From an uncultured Pelagibacteraceae bacterium (GTDB lineage: Bacteria > Pseudomonadota > Alphaproteobacteria > Pelagibacterales > Pelagibacteraceae), in assembly GCA_902573705.1 (NCBI GenBank), contig CACGKR010000003.1:1-47465 (forward strand): a stretch of DNA of 47,465 nucleotides, in the 5' to 3' direction. Both the position numbers and the translations under genes were made by a program. Of the stretch, positions 28,144 to 37,388 are shown piece by piece (within the stretch, counting starts at the first letter, position 1; every line of letters starts with the position of its first letter). Below the pieces are notes generated by a model, which ran no database searches, was not told where the DNA came from, and saw only the letters and a program-made list of their open reading frames with translations.

Positions 28144-29148
28144 ATGAACATTAATAATCTAGAAACAATTTTAATTAAAATTTTTAAAAAAAATGGATTA
28201 AAAGCAGATCATGCTAAAATATGTTCAGATGCACTAATCAATGCTGAACAAGTTGGTGCGTACGCCCATGGTTTATCAAGACTTAAAATGTATTGCGACA
28301 GAATCAGAAAAAAATTGATTAATCCAAATCCAAAAATTAGAATAAAAAAAATTTCACAATCTATTTCATCTATTGATGCAAATAACAGCATTGGATTTGT
28401 AGCTGCTGATATCGCTATTAAAAGAGCAATACAAAATGCAAAAAAAACTGGAATAGGAATGGTTGCAGTCAAAAACAGTGGTCATTATGGATTGTCAGGA
28501 TATTATGCTGAGCAAGCTGTAAAAAAAAATTTAATCACAATGATTTATACAAACGCACCACCCGCAGTGGCTCCTTTTGGTTCATCGAAAAGCTTATTTG
28601 GAACAAACCCAATATGTTTTGGAACACCATCGGGATCTAAAATACCTTTTATTTTGGATACATCAATTTCAATGATCAACAGAGGTTTGATAAGGTTTGC
28701 TGCAAGAAATAATAAAAAAATTCCAAAAGGTGTTGCACTAGATAAATTTGGGAATCCAACCTCAAATGCAAAAAAAGCTTTACAAGGAGTTCAATTACCT
28801 ATTGCAAGTTTTAGAGGTTCTGGACTCGCTTGGATGGTTGATATATTAAGTGGAGTTTTAACTGGTAGTAATCATGCTGGGAAAGTAAAAGATCCTTTTG
28901 ATGATTTTTCTGGACCACAAAATATTGGACATTTATTTATCACATTTAAAACAAATTTATTTGTTAAGAATTATAAGGCTAGAATTAAAGAAAATATTAA
29001 GATAATAAAAAAACTTCCAAAAAACAAAGGAGTTAAAGAAATAGTGTATCCTGGTGAGAATAAATACAAAAGACTCAAAATGAATTCAAAAAAAGAGATA
29101 AAAATTTCACAAATTGTCAAAAAAGATTTAGAAATTCTTGTAAAATAA
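28144..29148 (+). CDS. Ldh2/MDH2-family dehydrogenase, possible (R)-sulfolactate dehydrogenase
   Basis: AHGLSRLKMYCDRI, NSGHYGLSGYYAEQA, FGTNPICFGTPSG, GSGLAWMVDILSGVLTG; next to pta-like and hpsN-like genes. Confidence 0.82.
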   Translation: MNINNLETILIKIFKKNGLKADHAKICSDALINAEQVGAYAHGLSRLKMYCDRIRKKLINPNPKIRIKKISQSISSIDANNSIGFVAADIAIKRAIQNAKKTGIGMVAVKNSGHYGLSGYYAEQAVKKNLITMIYTNAPPAVAPFGSSKSLFGTNPICFGTPSGSKIPFILDTSISMINRGLIRFAARNNKKIPKGVALDKFGNPTSNAKKALQGVQLPIASFRGSGLAWMVDILSGVLTGSNHAGKVKDPFDDFSGPQNIGHLFITFKTNLFVKNYKARIKENIKIIKKLPKNKGVKEIVYPGENKYKRLKMNSKKEIKISQIVKKDLEILVK

Positions 29149-29150
29149 TT

Positions 29151-30062
29151 ATGCTTTCCAACAAAGAAATAATTTGCCCTAATAACCTTTTAAATGTTGC
29201 ACATAAAAAAAAGGGAGTAAAAGTGGGAATAGTCAACGCTGGCAAACCTTTGCCGATGCTTTCAGTTCAAGATGCTGTTAATGAAAATTTAATAGTTCCA
29301 GTTTTTATTGGTGATAAAGATGAAATTTTAAAGTGTGCAAGTGAAATTGGGTTTGATATTTCAAATTATGAAGTAATTCACGAGTCAGTAGAAAATAATA
29401 CAGCAGCTATTGCAGCCAAACTAGCAAAAGATGGTCAGATTAAAATAATAGTTAAAGGTCATATTCATACTGATGTTTTAATGAAAGAAGTTTTAAAAAG
29501 AGAATATAAACTTCTTGGAAAAAATAGATTAAGTCATGTTTGGCATATGACATTAGATAAAGATGATAAACCATTAATTATCACAGATGGTGCATTAAAC
29601 GTTTTGCCTACTGTCAAAACAAAAGTACATATTTTGAAAAACGTAATTGATTTTTCAAAGAGAATTGGAAACAATAGACCTAAAATTGCTGTATTGTCTG
29701 CAACTGAGGAGGTTTTAGATAGTATTCAAAGTTCAATTGATGCAAAAGAAATCACTGAACTTGCAAAAAAAGAAAATTTAGATGCAGATGTATTTGGTCC
29801 TTTAGCATTTGATAACAGTATTTCAAAAAAATCTGCTGAAATTAAAGGAATTAAAAATATAGTTGCTGGAGACGCTGATGTACTTCTAGTGCCAAGTGTT
29901 GAAACAGGGAATGCATTAGTTAAAATGATGATTTATTTTATGGGAGCTTGTGCTGCTGGTGTTGTGTTAGGAGGAAAAGTACCAGTTGTTATCACAAGTA
30001 GATCTGATGAAGCTAAAGCAAGATTAGCTTCTATCGCTGCAGCTGTGGTTGCATTAGATTAA
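29151..30062 (+). CDS. Phosphate acetyl/butyryltransferase family protein (pta-like)
   Basis: IIVKGHIHTDVLMKEVLKREYKL, LIITDGALNVLPT, FGPLAFDNSISKKSAEIKGI, GNALVKMMIYFMGA. Confidence 0.85.
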   Translation: MLSNKEIICPNNLLNVAHKKKGVKVGIVNAGKPLPMLSVQDAVNENLIVPVFIGDKDEILKCASEIGFDISNYEVIHESVENNTAAIAAKLAKDGQIKIIVKGHIHTDVLMKEVLKREYKLLGKNRLSHVWHMTLDKDDKPLIITDGALNVLPTVKTKVHILKNVIDFSKRIGNNRPKIAVLSATEEVLDSIQSSIDAKEITELAKKENLDADVFGPLAFDNSISKKSAEIKGIKNIVAGDADVLLVPSVETGNALVKMMIYFMGACAAGVVLGGKVPVVITSRSDEAKARLASIAAAVVALD

Positions 30063-30084
30063 TAAAACAATATAAATTAAAAAA

Positions 30085-31371
30085 ATGACAATAAAATATT
30101 TAAAAAAAGCATCTAAGACATCGTCAACAGATGATACTAAAACAAAAGATATAGTTCAAAACCTTTTAAAAGAACTTGAAAAATCTAAAGAAGAAGGTTG
30201 TAAAGAATTAACTAAAAAATTTGATAAATATGATGGAGAAATAGTTGTTTCAAAAGAAAAAATTGATGAGATAAATAAAAATTTAGATCAAAAAACTAAA
30301 GATGATATTAAATTTTCATACGACAGGGTTCGTAAATTTGCAGAAGCACAACTTGCAAATTATGGAAAAGATTTTGAAGTTGAATTGTCAAATGGTTTAT
30401 ATGCAGGACAGAAATTAGTTCCTGTTAATACTGCTGGCTGTTATATACCAGGCGGAAGATACGCTCATATAGCATCTGCAGTAATGAGCGTAACAACTGC
30501 AAAGGTTGCGGGTGTTAATAATATTATTGCATGTAGTCCACCTAAAGAAGGAATAGGTGCCCATCCCTCTATAATTTACACAGCAAATTTATGTGGGGCT
30601 GATGTAATTTTAAATCTTGGAGGTGTGCCAGCTATAGCTGCGATGACCTATGGTATGTTTGGAAATACACCAGCTGATATTTTAGTTGGCCCTGGAAATC
30701 AATTTGTTGCTGAAGCTAAAAGAATTTTATTTGGAAAAGTTGGTATAGATTTATTTGCTGGCCCAACTGAAATTGGGATTATTGCAGATGAAACAGCTGA
30801 TCCTGAGATTATATCCGTTGATCTAGTTGGTCAAGCAGAGCATGGTTATAACTCACCATGTTGGTTATACACAACCAGCAAAAAAATTGCTGAGGAAGTA
30901 ATGAAAAAAGTTCCAGAATTAATAGCTAAACTACCAGAAATTCCAAGACTAAGTGCTGAGGCTGCTTGGAGAGATTATGGTGAAGTTATCTTATGCGATA
31001 CGGATGAAGAAATGATTAAAGTAAGTGATGATTATGCTCCTGAACATTTAGAAATTCAAACAAAAAATCTTGAATGGTTTCATAAAAGATTAAAAAATTA
31101 TGGATCATTATTTATTGGAGAAGAAACAACTGTTGCTTATGGTGATAAATGTTCCGGCACTAATCATATACTACCAACAAAAGGTGCGGGTAAATATACT
31201 GGAGGATTATTCGTAGGAAAATTTATTAAAACTTTAAGTTTTCAAAGAATGACAAAAGAGTCTACAAAGGAAGTAGGTTCTGCAGCTGCAAGGATTTCAA
31301 GATATGAAGGTATGGAAGCCCATGCAAGAACAGGTGATGCAAGATTAAGAAAATATGGTTTTTCTAACTAA
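30085..31371 (+). CDS. HisD-family dehydrogenase, probable sulfopropanediol 3-dehydrogenase (HpsN-like)
   Basis: HisD fold: VNTAGCYIPGGRYAHIASAVMSVTTAKVAGV, DILVGPGNQFVAEAKR, LFAGPTEIGIIAD, DYAPEHLEI; sulfonate gene context and no his genes nearby. Confidence 0.8.
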   Translation: MTIKYLKKASKTSSTDDTKTKDIVQNLLKELEKSKEEGCKELTKKFDKYDGEIVVSKEKIDEINKNLDQKTKDDIKFSYDRVRKFAEAQLANYGKDFEVELSNGLYAGQKLVPVNTAGCYIPGGRYAHIASAVMSVTTAKVAGVNNIIACSPPKEGIGAHPSIIYTANLCGADVILNLGGVPAIAAMTYGMFGNTPADILVGPGNQFVAEAKRILFGKVGIDLFAGPTEIGIIADETADPEIISVDLVGQAEHGYNSPCWLYTTSKKIAEEVMKKVPELIAKLPEIPRLSAEAAWRDYGEVILCDTDEEMIKVSDDYAPEHLEIQTKNLEWFHKRLKNYGSLFIGEETTVAYGDKCSGTNHILPTKGAGKYTGGLFVGKFIKTLSFQRMTKESTKEVGSAAARISRYEGMEAHARTGDARLRKYGFSN

Positions 31372-31829
31372 TCTTCTGGAATAAAAATTAAACAAAGCCC
31401 ATTATTACAAAATCTTTTTCCAGTAGCACTTGGACCATCATCAAAAACGTGACCATGATGAGCACCACAATTAGCACAATGATATTCAATACGCTTCATT
31501 CCAAAAGAGTAATCTATTTTTGTTTTAAATGCTCCAGGCAATGCTTCAGAAAATGAAGGCCATCCTGTTCCACTGTCAAATTTTGAATTTGAAGCAAATA
31601 ATTTAGCCCCACAGTTGGCACAATGATAGTATCCATTTCTATTTTCTTTAAGTAGATCACTTGTAAAAGCTCTTTCAGTCCCTTCGTTAAACATTATATC
31701 TTTTTGTTGGTCAGAGAGATCTGGATTTAAAATTTTTTTGCTAGCAGAGTATAAAAGTTTATAAGGTAAAGATAAAAAAACTAAAAAAGAAATACCCAAT
31801 GTTTTTAAAAACTTTCTTCTAAAAATCAT
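31368..31829 (-). CDS. msrB: Peptide-methionine (R)-S-oxide reductase with Tat-type signal
   Basis: RRKFLK leader then hydrophobic stretch; CxxC pairs YHCANCGAKL and YHCANCGAHHGHVFDDGP; FDSGTGWPSF; GKRFCNN. Confidence 0.92.
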   Translation of the reverse strand: MIFRRKFLKTLGISFLVFLSLPYKLLYSASKKILNPDLSDQQKDIMFNEGTERAFTSDLLKENRNGYYHCANCGAKLFASNSKFDSGTGWPSFSEALPGAFKTKIDYSFGMKRIEYHCANCGAHHGHVFDDGPSATGKRFCNNGLCLIFIPED

Positions 31830-31839
31830 TTGTGCTATT

Positions 31840-32514
31840 TTAATTTAAAATCTTTTCTTGATCTTCTTTTTTAATCTGATTTTTTTTATTAGATTTTTGT
31901 TTTTTTCTTAAATTAATCAAATCTGCAAACTGATGATTTACATCCCTGTGCCCTGCTTCATCGTCTCTAATCACTCTTACCACATCTTTTAGTGTAGAGT
32001 TTAAAGGTAAGTTCCAATAATTTACTGCAACTTCAGGGGCTGGTTCATCTTCTATTTTACCAGTCTCTAATTCATGAAGATATTCTGTGTAACTTCTAAC
32101 TGCTTCTTCCTCAAAATAACCAACAATTCTATGAGCAGTTCTCTGCGATATTAAATAAATTATAGCATATGTAATAATGAATATAAATTGGGCCATTAAA
32201 ATAATAACTCTTTCTATCCATGTTGGTTTAGCAACATTTATAAAAGTCATTAAATGCATTCTCTCATTTTCAGCTTCATCTAAAAGAGTTTTTATCCACC
32301 CTTTATCGTCCTGCATTTTTCTTAAAGATCTTAAATGAATAATCATACCGGCAACCATTCCTGGCACAGCAGCAACAGTTTCTAATACCACTGCCCTGTG
32401 ACCGTATCTTTTTTTGAAAAAAGTATCAGCCAAGAACCTCAAAAACTTTGTAAAGCCTAAAGCAATTTTATCACTTAAGTTATTTGGCTCGTAATGTTTT
32501 TCTAAATTATCCAT
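31840..32514 (-). CDS. Alternative oxidase (AOX)
   Basis: Di-iron motifs LETVAAVPGM, EAENERMHLMTF, EEEAVRSYTEYL, RDDEAGHRDVNH. Confidence 0.93.
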   Translation of the reverse strand: MDNLEKHYEPNNLSDKIALGFTKFLRFLADTFFKKRYGHRAVVLETVAAVPGMVAGMIIHLRSLRKMQDDKGWIKTLLDEAENERMHLMTFINVAKPTWIERVIILMAQFIFIITYAIIYLISQRTAHRIVGYFEEEAVRSYTEYLHELETGKIEDEPAPEVAVNYWNLPLNSTLKDVVRVIRDDEAGHRDVNHQFADLINLRKKQKSNKKNQIKKEDQEKILN

Positions 32515-32581
32515 ATGAGTTATTTAGTTATTTTTTAACAAAAACCAATGGGTCCAAATCGCCTTTTAAAAACCTTCTATA

Positions 32582-33196
32582 TCAATAAAAATTGATAATA
32601 TTATTTAGAACATATAATGACAAGACAGTCATGAACAGAATTACAGACATATTTATATAAAACCAAGTTCTTTTATTATTAAAATATTTAGATAAAAAGT
32701 TTGCTAGATAGCCAATTGTAAAGAAAAATAAAAAAGAGGAAATCGAAGCTCCTAGACCAAAATATATTTTATTAGTTAGAGTAAAATTTTTAGAAAAATT
32801 TCCTAAAAAAAAGACTGTATCTGAATAAACATGTGGATTTAAATAAGTAAATCCTAAAGTTTTTAAGAAAATACTTTTAAAAGTTTCTTCAGATTTTGTA
32901 GTTGAAAAATTAATATTTGAAAAACTCAGTTTAATTTTAGAATAAATAAAGTGTAACAAAAATATTAATAATAAAATATTTAATATCAGTTCAATAATTT
33001 GATTAAAATAACTTTGAAAATATTCAAATAAGATAATACCCAAAAAAATCAATATATAATCAGAAATTGAGCAAATTAAACAAACTAAAAATATAAATTG
33101 TTTTTTTAACCCTTGCTCTATTACAAATATATTTTGAGCCCCGAGTGCTAAGATCAAGCTTAAGCCGGTAAAAAAACCTATTAGCAAGTGCTCCAT
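32582..33196 (-). CDS. LysE-family amino acid exporter
   Basis: GFFTGLSLILALGAQNIFVIEQGLK, FTYLNPHVYSDTVFFLG. Confidence 0.88.
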   Translation of the reverse strand: MEHLLIGFFTGLSLILALGAQNIFVIEQGLKKQFIFLVCLICSISDYILIFLGIILFEYFQSYFNQIIELILNILLLIFLLHFIYSKIKLSFSNINFSTTKSEETFKSIFLKTLGFTYLNPHVYSDTVFFLGNFSKNFTLTNKIYFGLGASISSFLFFFTIGYLANFLSKYFNNKRTWFYINMSVILFMTVLSLYVLNNIINFY

Positions 33197-33197
33197 A

Positions 33198-33851
33198 CTA
33201 AATTTTTTGATTAATAACTAATGATAATTTTCTTGGAAAATTACCTTCATCAAAATGATCGATACTTAAATTTTTATATCCTTTTAATAATTTTTTAATT
33301 TTTTCATCTGAAAAATAATGAACAATATACCCATTCATTTCATACAAATCTTCCCCTCTATGTATTCCTTTAGTATAGTCAGCATCCGTATAGTTTCTAA
33401 CCGTGTAAATATTTATTGCTTCTTTTTTTAAAACTCTACAAATCTCATCATTTAAATTTTCAATTTCAGAATGTGTAAAGGCCATACAATAAAGCATGTG
33501 TGAATAACACCCTTCAAAGCTATCCTCTTTAAAATTTAATTTTTTTCTTAAATCATGTACTTGAGTATGAATAAAATCACTTATACCTAAATTAATTGAT
33601 TTATTTTTAATCGTTTCTATTGCAGTTGAACTGAAATCTAATGCAGTTACTTTAATAGAGTTTTTAGCAAAAAAAATTGTATCTCTTCCTAATCCTGCAC
33701 CAAGCTCAATAATATGTTTAACATTATTTTTCTTAAATTTTTCTAAAGCTATTTTTGCAGAAAAGCTTGGTTCTAAACCAAACATCTCAGGCTTACTTGA
33801 GAAACTTTTTTCCCAATGCTGAGATTGCTGATCTAATATTTTTTGATCCAA
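33198..33851 (-). CDS. Class I SAM-dependent methyltransferase (TehB/thiopurine-like)
   Basis: HIIELGAGLGRDTIFFAKNSIKVTALDFSSTAIE. Confidence 0.8.
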   Translation of the reverse strand: MDQKILDQQSQHWEKSFSSKPEMFGLEPSFSAKIALEKFKKNNVKHIIELGAGLGRDTIFFAKNSIKVTALDFSSTAIETIKNKSINLGISDFIHTQVHDLRKKLNFKEDSFEGCYSHMLYCMAFTHSEIENLNDEICRVLKKEAINIYTVRNYTDADYTKGIHRGEDLYEMNGYIVHYFSDEKIKKLLKGYKNLSIDHFDEGNFPRKLSLVINQKI

Positions 33852-33853
33852 AT

Positions 33854-34516
33854 TTATTTGTGTGGATCTGGCACCTTACGCAAATAAGGTTTTATAGTTT
33901 CCCATCCATCAGGATATATCTTTTTTGCTTCTTCATTTGTTACTTTTGGAACTATAATTACTTTTTCTCCAGGTTTCCAATCAGCAGGAGTAGCAATTTT
34001 ATGTTTAATAGTTCTTTGCATTGAGTCTATTGCTCTTAAGATCTCATGAAAGTTTCTACCAGTTGTCATTGGATATGTTAAAAATAAACCAATTCTTTTG
34101 TCTGGTCTAATTACGTAGACAGTTCTGACAGTTTCGTTGTCAACCGCAGTTCTTCCCCCAGAACTTACACCTGCATCTGCTTCAAGCATATTATAAAGTT
34201 TAGCAACTTCTAATTTTTCATCAGCAACAATTGGGTATTCAGGTTTCATGCCACAAACATCTGTAATATCATCAATCCACTTAACATGATCATCAACTGG
34301 ATCTACACTTAAGCCCATTACTTTTACGTTTCTTTTATCAAATTCTGGTTTCATTTTAGCTAATGCACCAAGTTCTGTTGTACAAACTGGTGTAAAATCT
34401 TTTGGATGTGAAAATAGAACACCCCAACTATCACCAAGCCATTCATGAAACGATATTTCTCCTATTTGAGTTTTGGCTTTGAAATCTGGAGCCAAACTAT
34501 TTATTTTTAAAGTCAT
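33854..34516 (-). CDS. Peroxiredoxin, 1-Cys (Prx6) type
   Basis: SHPKDFTPVCTTELGALAKM, RTVYVIRPDKRIGLFLTYPMTTGRNFHEILRAIDSMQ, TPADWKPGEKVIIVP. Confidence 0.94.
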   Translation of the reverse strand: MTLKINSLAPDFKAKTQIGEISFHEWLGDSWGVLFSHPKDFTPVCTTELGALAKMKPEFDKRNVKVMGLSVDPVDDHVKWIDDITDVCGMKPEYPIVADEKLEVAKLYNMLEADAGVSSGGRTAVDNETVRTVYVIRPDKRIGLFLTYPMTTGRNFHEILRAIDSMQRTIKHKIATPADWKPGEKVIIVPKVTNEEAKKIYPDGWETIKPYLRKVPDPHK

Positions 34517-34600
34517 TTAATTCTCCTTTGAATTATTTATTTAGAATAATTATAATCAAGATTGATTTGCTATGCAATTTTTTATAAACTAATCATTAAT

Positions 34601-35302
34601 ATGGTATTTGAACAACTATTTGATACTAAGTCTTCAACTTACACGTACATCCTATCTAGTGGTAAAGGTAGAGAGGCTCTAATAATAGATCCAGTTATAG
34701 ATAACACTGACCAATACTTGCATCTTTTAGACAAGTTAGAATTAAAATTAGTTAAAGTAATTGATACTCACATTCATGCAGATCACATAACTGGTTTGAA
34801 CGAATTAAATAAAAGAACAAATTGTACAAAAATTATGGGAGATAATTCAAAATCTGAAGTTGTAGATTTAAGAGTTAAAGAAGATGATAATATCGAAATC
34901 GATAATATTAATTTAAAAGTAATTTATACACCTGGGCATACAGATTGTTCATATAGCTTTTTAATGAAAGATCGTATTTTTACTGGTGATACTTTACTTA
35001 TAAATGGGACTGGTAGAACAGATTTTCAAAATGGTGATCCTTACCAATCCTATGATTCTATTTTTAACAAAATATTAAAGCTTCCTAATAACACGCTTGT
35101 GTATCCAGCGCATGATTATAATGGAAAAAAATCATCGACAATTCAAAATGAAAGAGAGAACAATCCTCGACTACAAGTCAGTTCTGCAAATGAATATGCA
35201 GATATAATGAATAATTTAAATCTCTCAAATCCTAAAATGATGGATATTGCTGTCCCTGCTAATGTTAAAGGAATGACATTAGACCAAATTAAAAGTGTTT
35301 AA
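34601..35302 (+). CDS. MBL-fold protein, ETHE1/persulfide dioxygenase-like
   Basis: [61 protein letters not shown]. Internal ATG at 34601 preferred over 34562. Confidence 0.87.
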   Translation: MVFEQLFDTKSSTYTYILSSGKGREALIIDPVIDNTDQYLHLLDKLELKLVKVIDTHIHADHITGLNELNKRTNCTKIMGDNSKSEVVDLRVKEDDNIEIDNINLKVIYTPGHTDCSYSFLMKDRIFTGDTLLINGTGRTDFQNGDPYQSYDSIFNKILKLPNNTLVYPAHDYNGKKSSTIQNERENNPRLQVSSANEYADIMNNLNLSNPKMMDIAVPANVKGMTLDQIKSV

Positions 35303-35331
35303 ATTCAAAAAAAAATAACTATATAACATCG

Positions 35332-35898
35332 ATGAATAATTTTTTACAATCGATAATAGACAGAGACCCAGCTGCAAAATCAAAACTTAGCTTGATACTT
35401 ACCTATCCTGGGGTTAAAGCTATTTTTTTTCATAAAATTGCAAATTTTTTCGCTATTGCAAAATTTGACTTAGTCGCAAGAATAATTTCACAATTTTCAA
35501 GATTTCTTACTGGGATTGAAATTCATCCAAAAGCAAAGATTGGAAATAATTTATTTATTGATCATGGAATGGGCGTGGTCATAGGAGAAACTTCTGAAAT
35601 TGGAAACAATGTAACAATTTACCATAATGTAACTCTTGGAGGTATTTCACCAAGCATAAATACTAATGATCAAAGAAATATAAAAAGACACCCGACTTTA
35701 CAGGAAAATGTTGTAGTAGGTTCTGGGGCACAAATATTAGGTCCAATCGTAATTGGAAAAAATTCTTTGATTGGAGCTAATGCGGTCGTTACAAAAGATG
35801 TACCTGAAAAATCTATTATGGTTGGAATTCCTGCAAAAAGAATTGGTGATGCTGGAAAAGGATTTAAACCTTACGCAGTTACAGACAAAGAAGAATAA
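35332..35898 (+). CDS. cysE: Serine O-acetyltransferase
   Basis: [27 protein letters not shown], left-handed beta-helix hexapeptides, [30 protein letters not shown]. Confidence 0.93.
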   Translation: MNNFLQSIIDRDPAAKSKLSLILTYPGVKAIFFHKIANFFAIAKFDLVARIISQFSRFLTGIEIHPKAKIGNNLFIDHGMGVVIGETSEIGNNVTIYHNVTLGGISPSINTNDQRNIKRHPTLQENVVVGSGAQILGPIVIGKNSLIGANAVVTKDVPEKSIMVGIPAKRIGDAGKGFKPYAVTDKEE

Positions 35899-36899
35899 TG
35901 AAAGAAATTAAAAATAACTTTGCTGACTCAATAGGTAATACACCGCTGATAAAACTAAAAGCAGCATCAGAAATAACAGGTTGCAATATTTATGGTAAAG
36001 CAGAGTTTATGAATCCAGGTGGTTCAGTTAAAGATAGGGCAGCTCTAGCATTGCTAAAAGATGCGCAAGAAAAAAAATTAATATCAAAAGGAGGTATTGT
36101 TGTAGAAGGAACTGCAGGCAATACTGGTATTGGATTAGGTTTATTAGGTAATTCACTTGGATATAAAACAATAATAATTATGAATGATAATCAAACACAA
36201 GAAAAAAAGGATACAATAAGAAATTTAGGTGCCGATTTAAGATTAGTTCCAGCAAAACCATATAAAGATGAAAATAATTTTGTAAAAATTGCTGGACGTT
36301 TAGCTGATGAGTTAAGACCAACAAATAATAATGGTGTGGTTTGGGCTAATCAGTTTGATAATACTGCAAACGCTAAAGGGCATTATGAAGGAACTGGAAA
36401 AGAAATTTGGGAACAAACTGATGGTAAAATTGATGGATTTGTTTGTTCCTCTGGAACTGGTGGAACCATTTCAGGAGTTAGTAATGCTCTTAAAGAAAAG
36501 AATAAAGATGTAAAGATTTATCTATCTGATCCAAAAGGTTCCTCTCTTTATAATTATATAAAGAATGGTGAATTAAAATCAGAAGGCAATTCAATTACTG
36601 AAGGAATTGGTTCAAGCAGAATTACTAAAAATTTTGAAAATGCCAAAATTGATGGTGCTTTCTCAATTGATGATCATGAAGCTTTACCTGTTCTTTATGA
36701 CTTAATTCAAAATGAGGGTTTAAGCTTAGGTACTAGTTGTGGTATTAATATAGCTGGAGCAATTAGACTTGGAAAAGAGCTTGGTCCAGGAAACACAATT
36801 GTAACAATACTTTGTGATAAATCTGATAAATACAACTCTAAGATGTTTAATAAATCTTTTTTAAAAGAAAAAAAACTCCCTATTCCTAGCTGGATATAA
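35898..36899 (+). CDS. cysK: Cysteine synthase
   Basis: IGNTPLIKL, EFMNPGGSVKDRAAL, VEGTAGNTGIGL, SSGTGGTISGVSNAL. Confidence 0.92.
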   Translation: MKEIKNNFADSIGNTPLIKLKAASEITGCNIYGKAEFMNPGGSVKDRAALALLKDAQEKKLISKGGIVVEGTAGNTGIGLGLLGNSLGYKTIIIMNDNQTQEKKDTIRNLGADLRLVPAKPYKDENNFVKIAGRLADELRPTNNNGVVWANQFDNTANAKGHYEGTGKEIWEQTDGKIDGFVCSSGTGGTISGVSNALKEKNKDVKIYLSDPKGSSLYNYIKNGELKSEGNSITEGIGSSRITKNFENAKIDGAFSIDDHEALPVLYDLIQNEGLSLGTSCGINIAGAIRLGKELGPGNTIVTILCDKSDKYNSKMFNKSFLKEKKLPIPSWI

Positions 36900-36902
36900 T
36901 AT

Positions 36903-36938
36903 CGCATACCAGCCATGTAACAAAACAGTTACATTTTT
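36903..36938 (+). promoter_or_regulatory. Upstream element copy B (hairpin ATGTAAC-AAAACA-GTTACAT followed by T-run), 84 nt before ATG of small-protein operon
   Basis: CGCATACCAGCCATGTAACAAAACAGTTACATTTTT matches 28/36 ungapped with 15272..15307. Confidence 0.6.
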
Positions 36939-36986
36939 AAGATAATATTAATTAATTTATACAGCATTATTTAATTTTGGAGGTTT

Positions 36987-37361
36987 ATGAAAAAATATTT
37001 AACATTAATTTTAACTTTTTTTATCCTTACATCAGCACATGCAGATATGAGTAATAGCGATAAATCAAAAGCTTGGGACTGTGTAGGTATTTACATGGCT
37101 AACTACTTTCTTCCGCCTGGTGAAGAATTTGAATATGGTATGAAAGAAAAATCTATTTCAACCGCAAAGGTTCTTAAGGAATATGCCCTTGAAATAGGTA
37201 TTCCTGAAAAAGACTGGGATGATGGAGTGAATAAAGCAGTGGATAAACATTACGGTTCAAAATATGACGAAGCTAAAACTGAAAAATGTCATACATTTGT
37301 TGAGGCTTTGATTCCAAATGGAGCTGAAAGAGTAAAAAAAGTAGTTCAAACTCTGTATTAA
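36987..37361 (+). CDS. Secreted small protein of unknown function
   Basis: Signal peptide MKKYLTLILTFFILTSAHA, two Cys in mature part, GGAGG upstream. Confidence 0.7.
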   Translation: MKKYLTLILTFFILTSAHADMSNSDKSKAWDCVGIYMANYFLPPGEEFEYGMKEKSISTAKVLKEYALEIGIPEKDWDDGVNKAVDKHYGSKYDEAKTEKCHTFVEALIPNGAERVKKVVQTLY

Positions 37362-37388
37362 TAATATGAAAAATAAGAAAGGTAAAAA

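Noticed and set aside
34517-34600. AATTATT-N7-AATAATT inverted repeat between peroxiredoxin and ETHE1-like genes as an operator
   Set aside because: Seven A/T-only base pairs are expected by chance at this base composition.
36915-36934. TGT-N12-ACA (PpsR/CrtJ-type box) within the upstream hairpin
   Set aside because: Copy A lacks the pattern (TGC..), and no photosynthesis genes are present; short pattern likely by chance.
36903-36938. Known SAM-II/SAM-V or glycine riboswitch
   Set aside because: Sequence does not match the recalled cores of these riboswitches and downstream genes are not methionine or glycine genes; kept only as an unassigned element.
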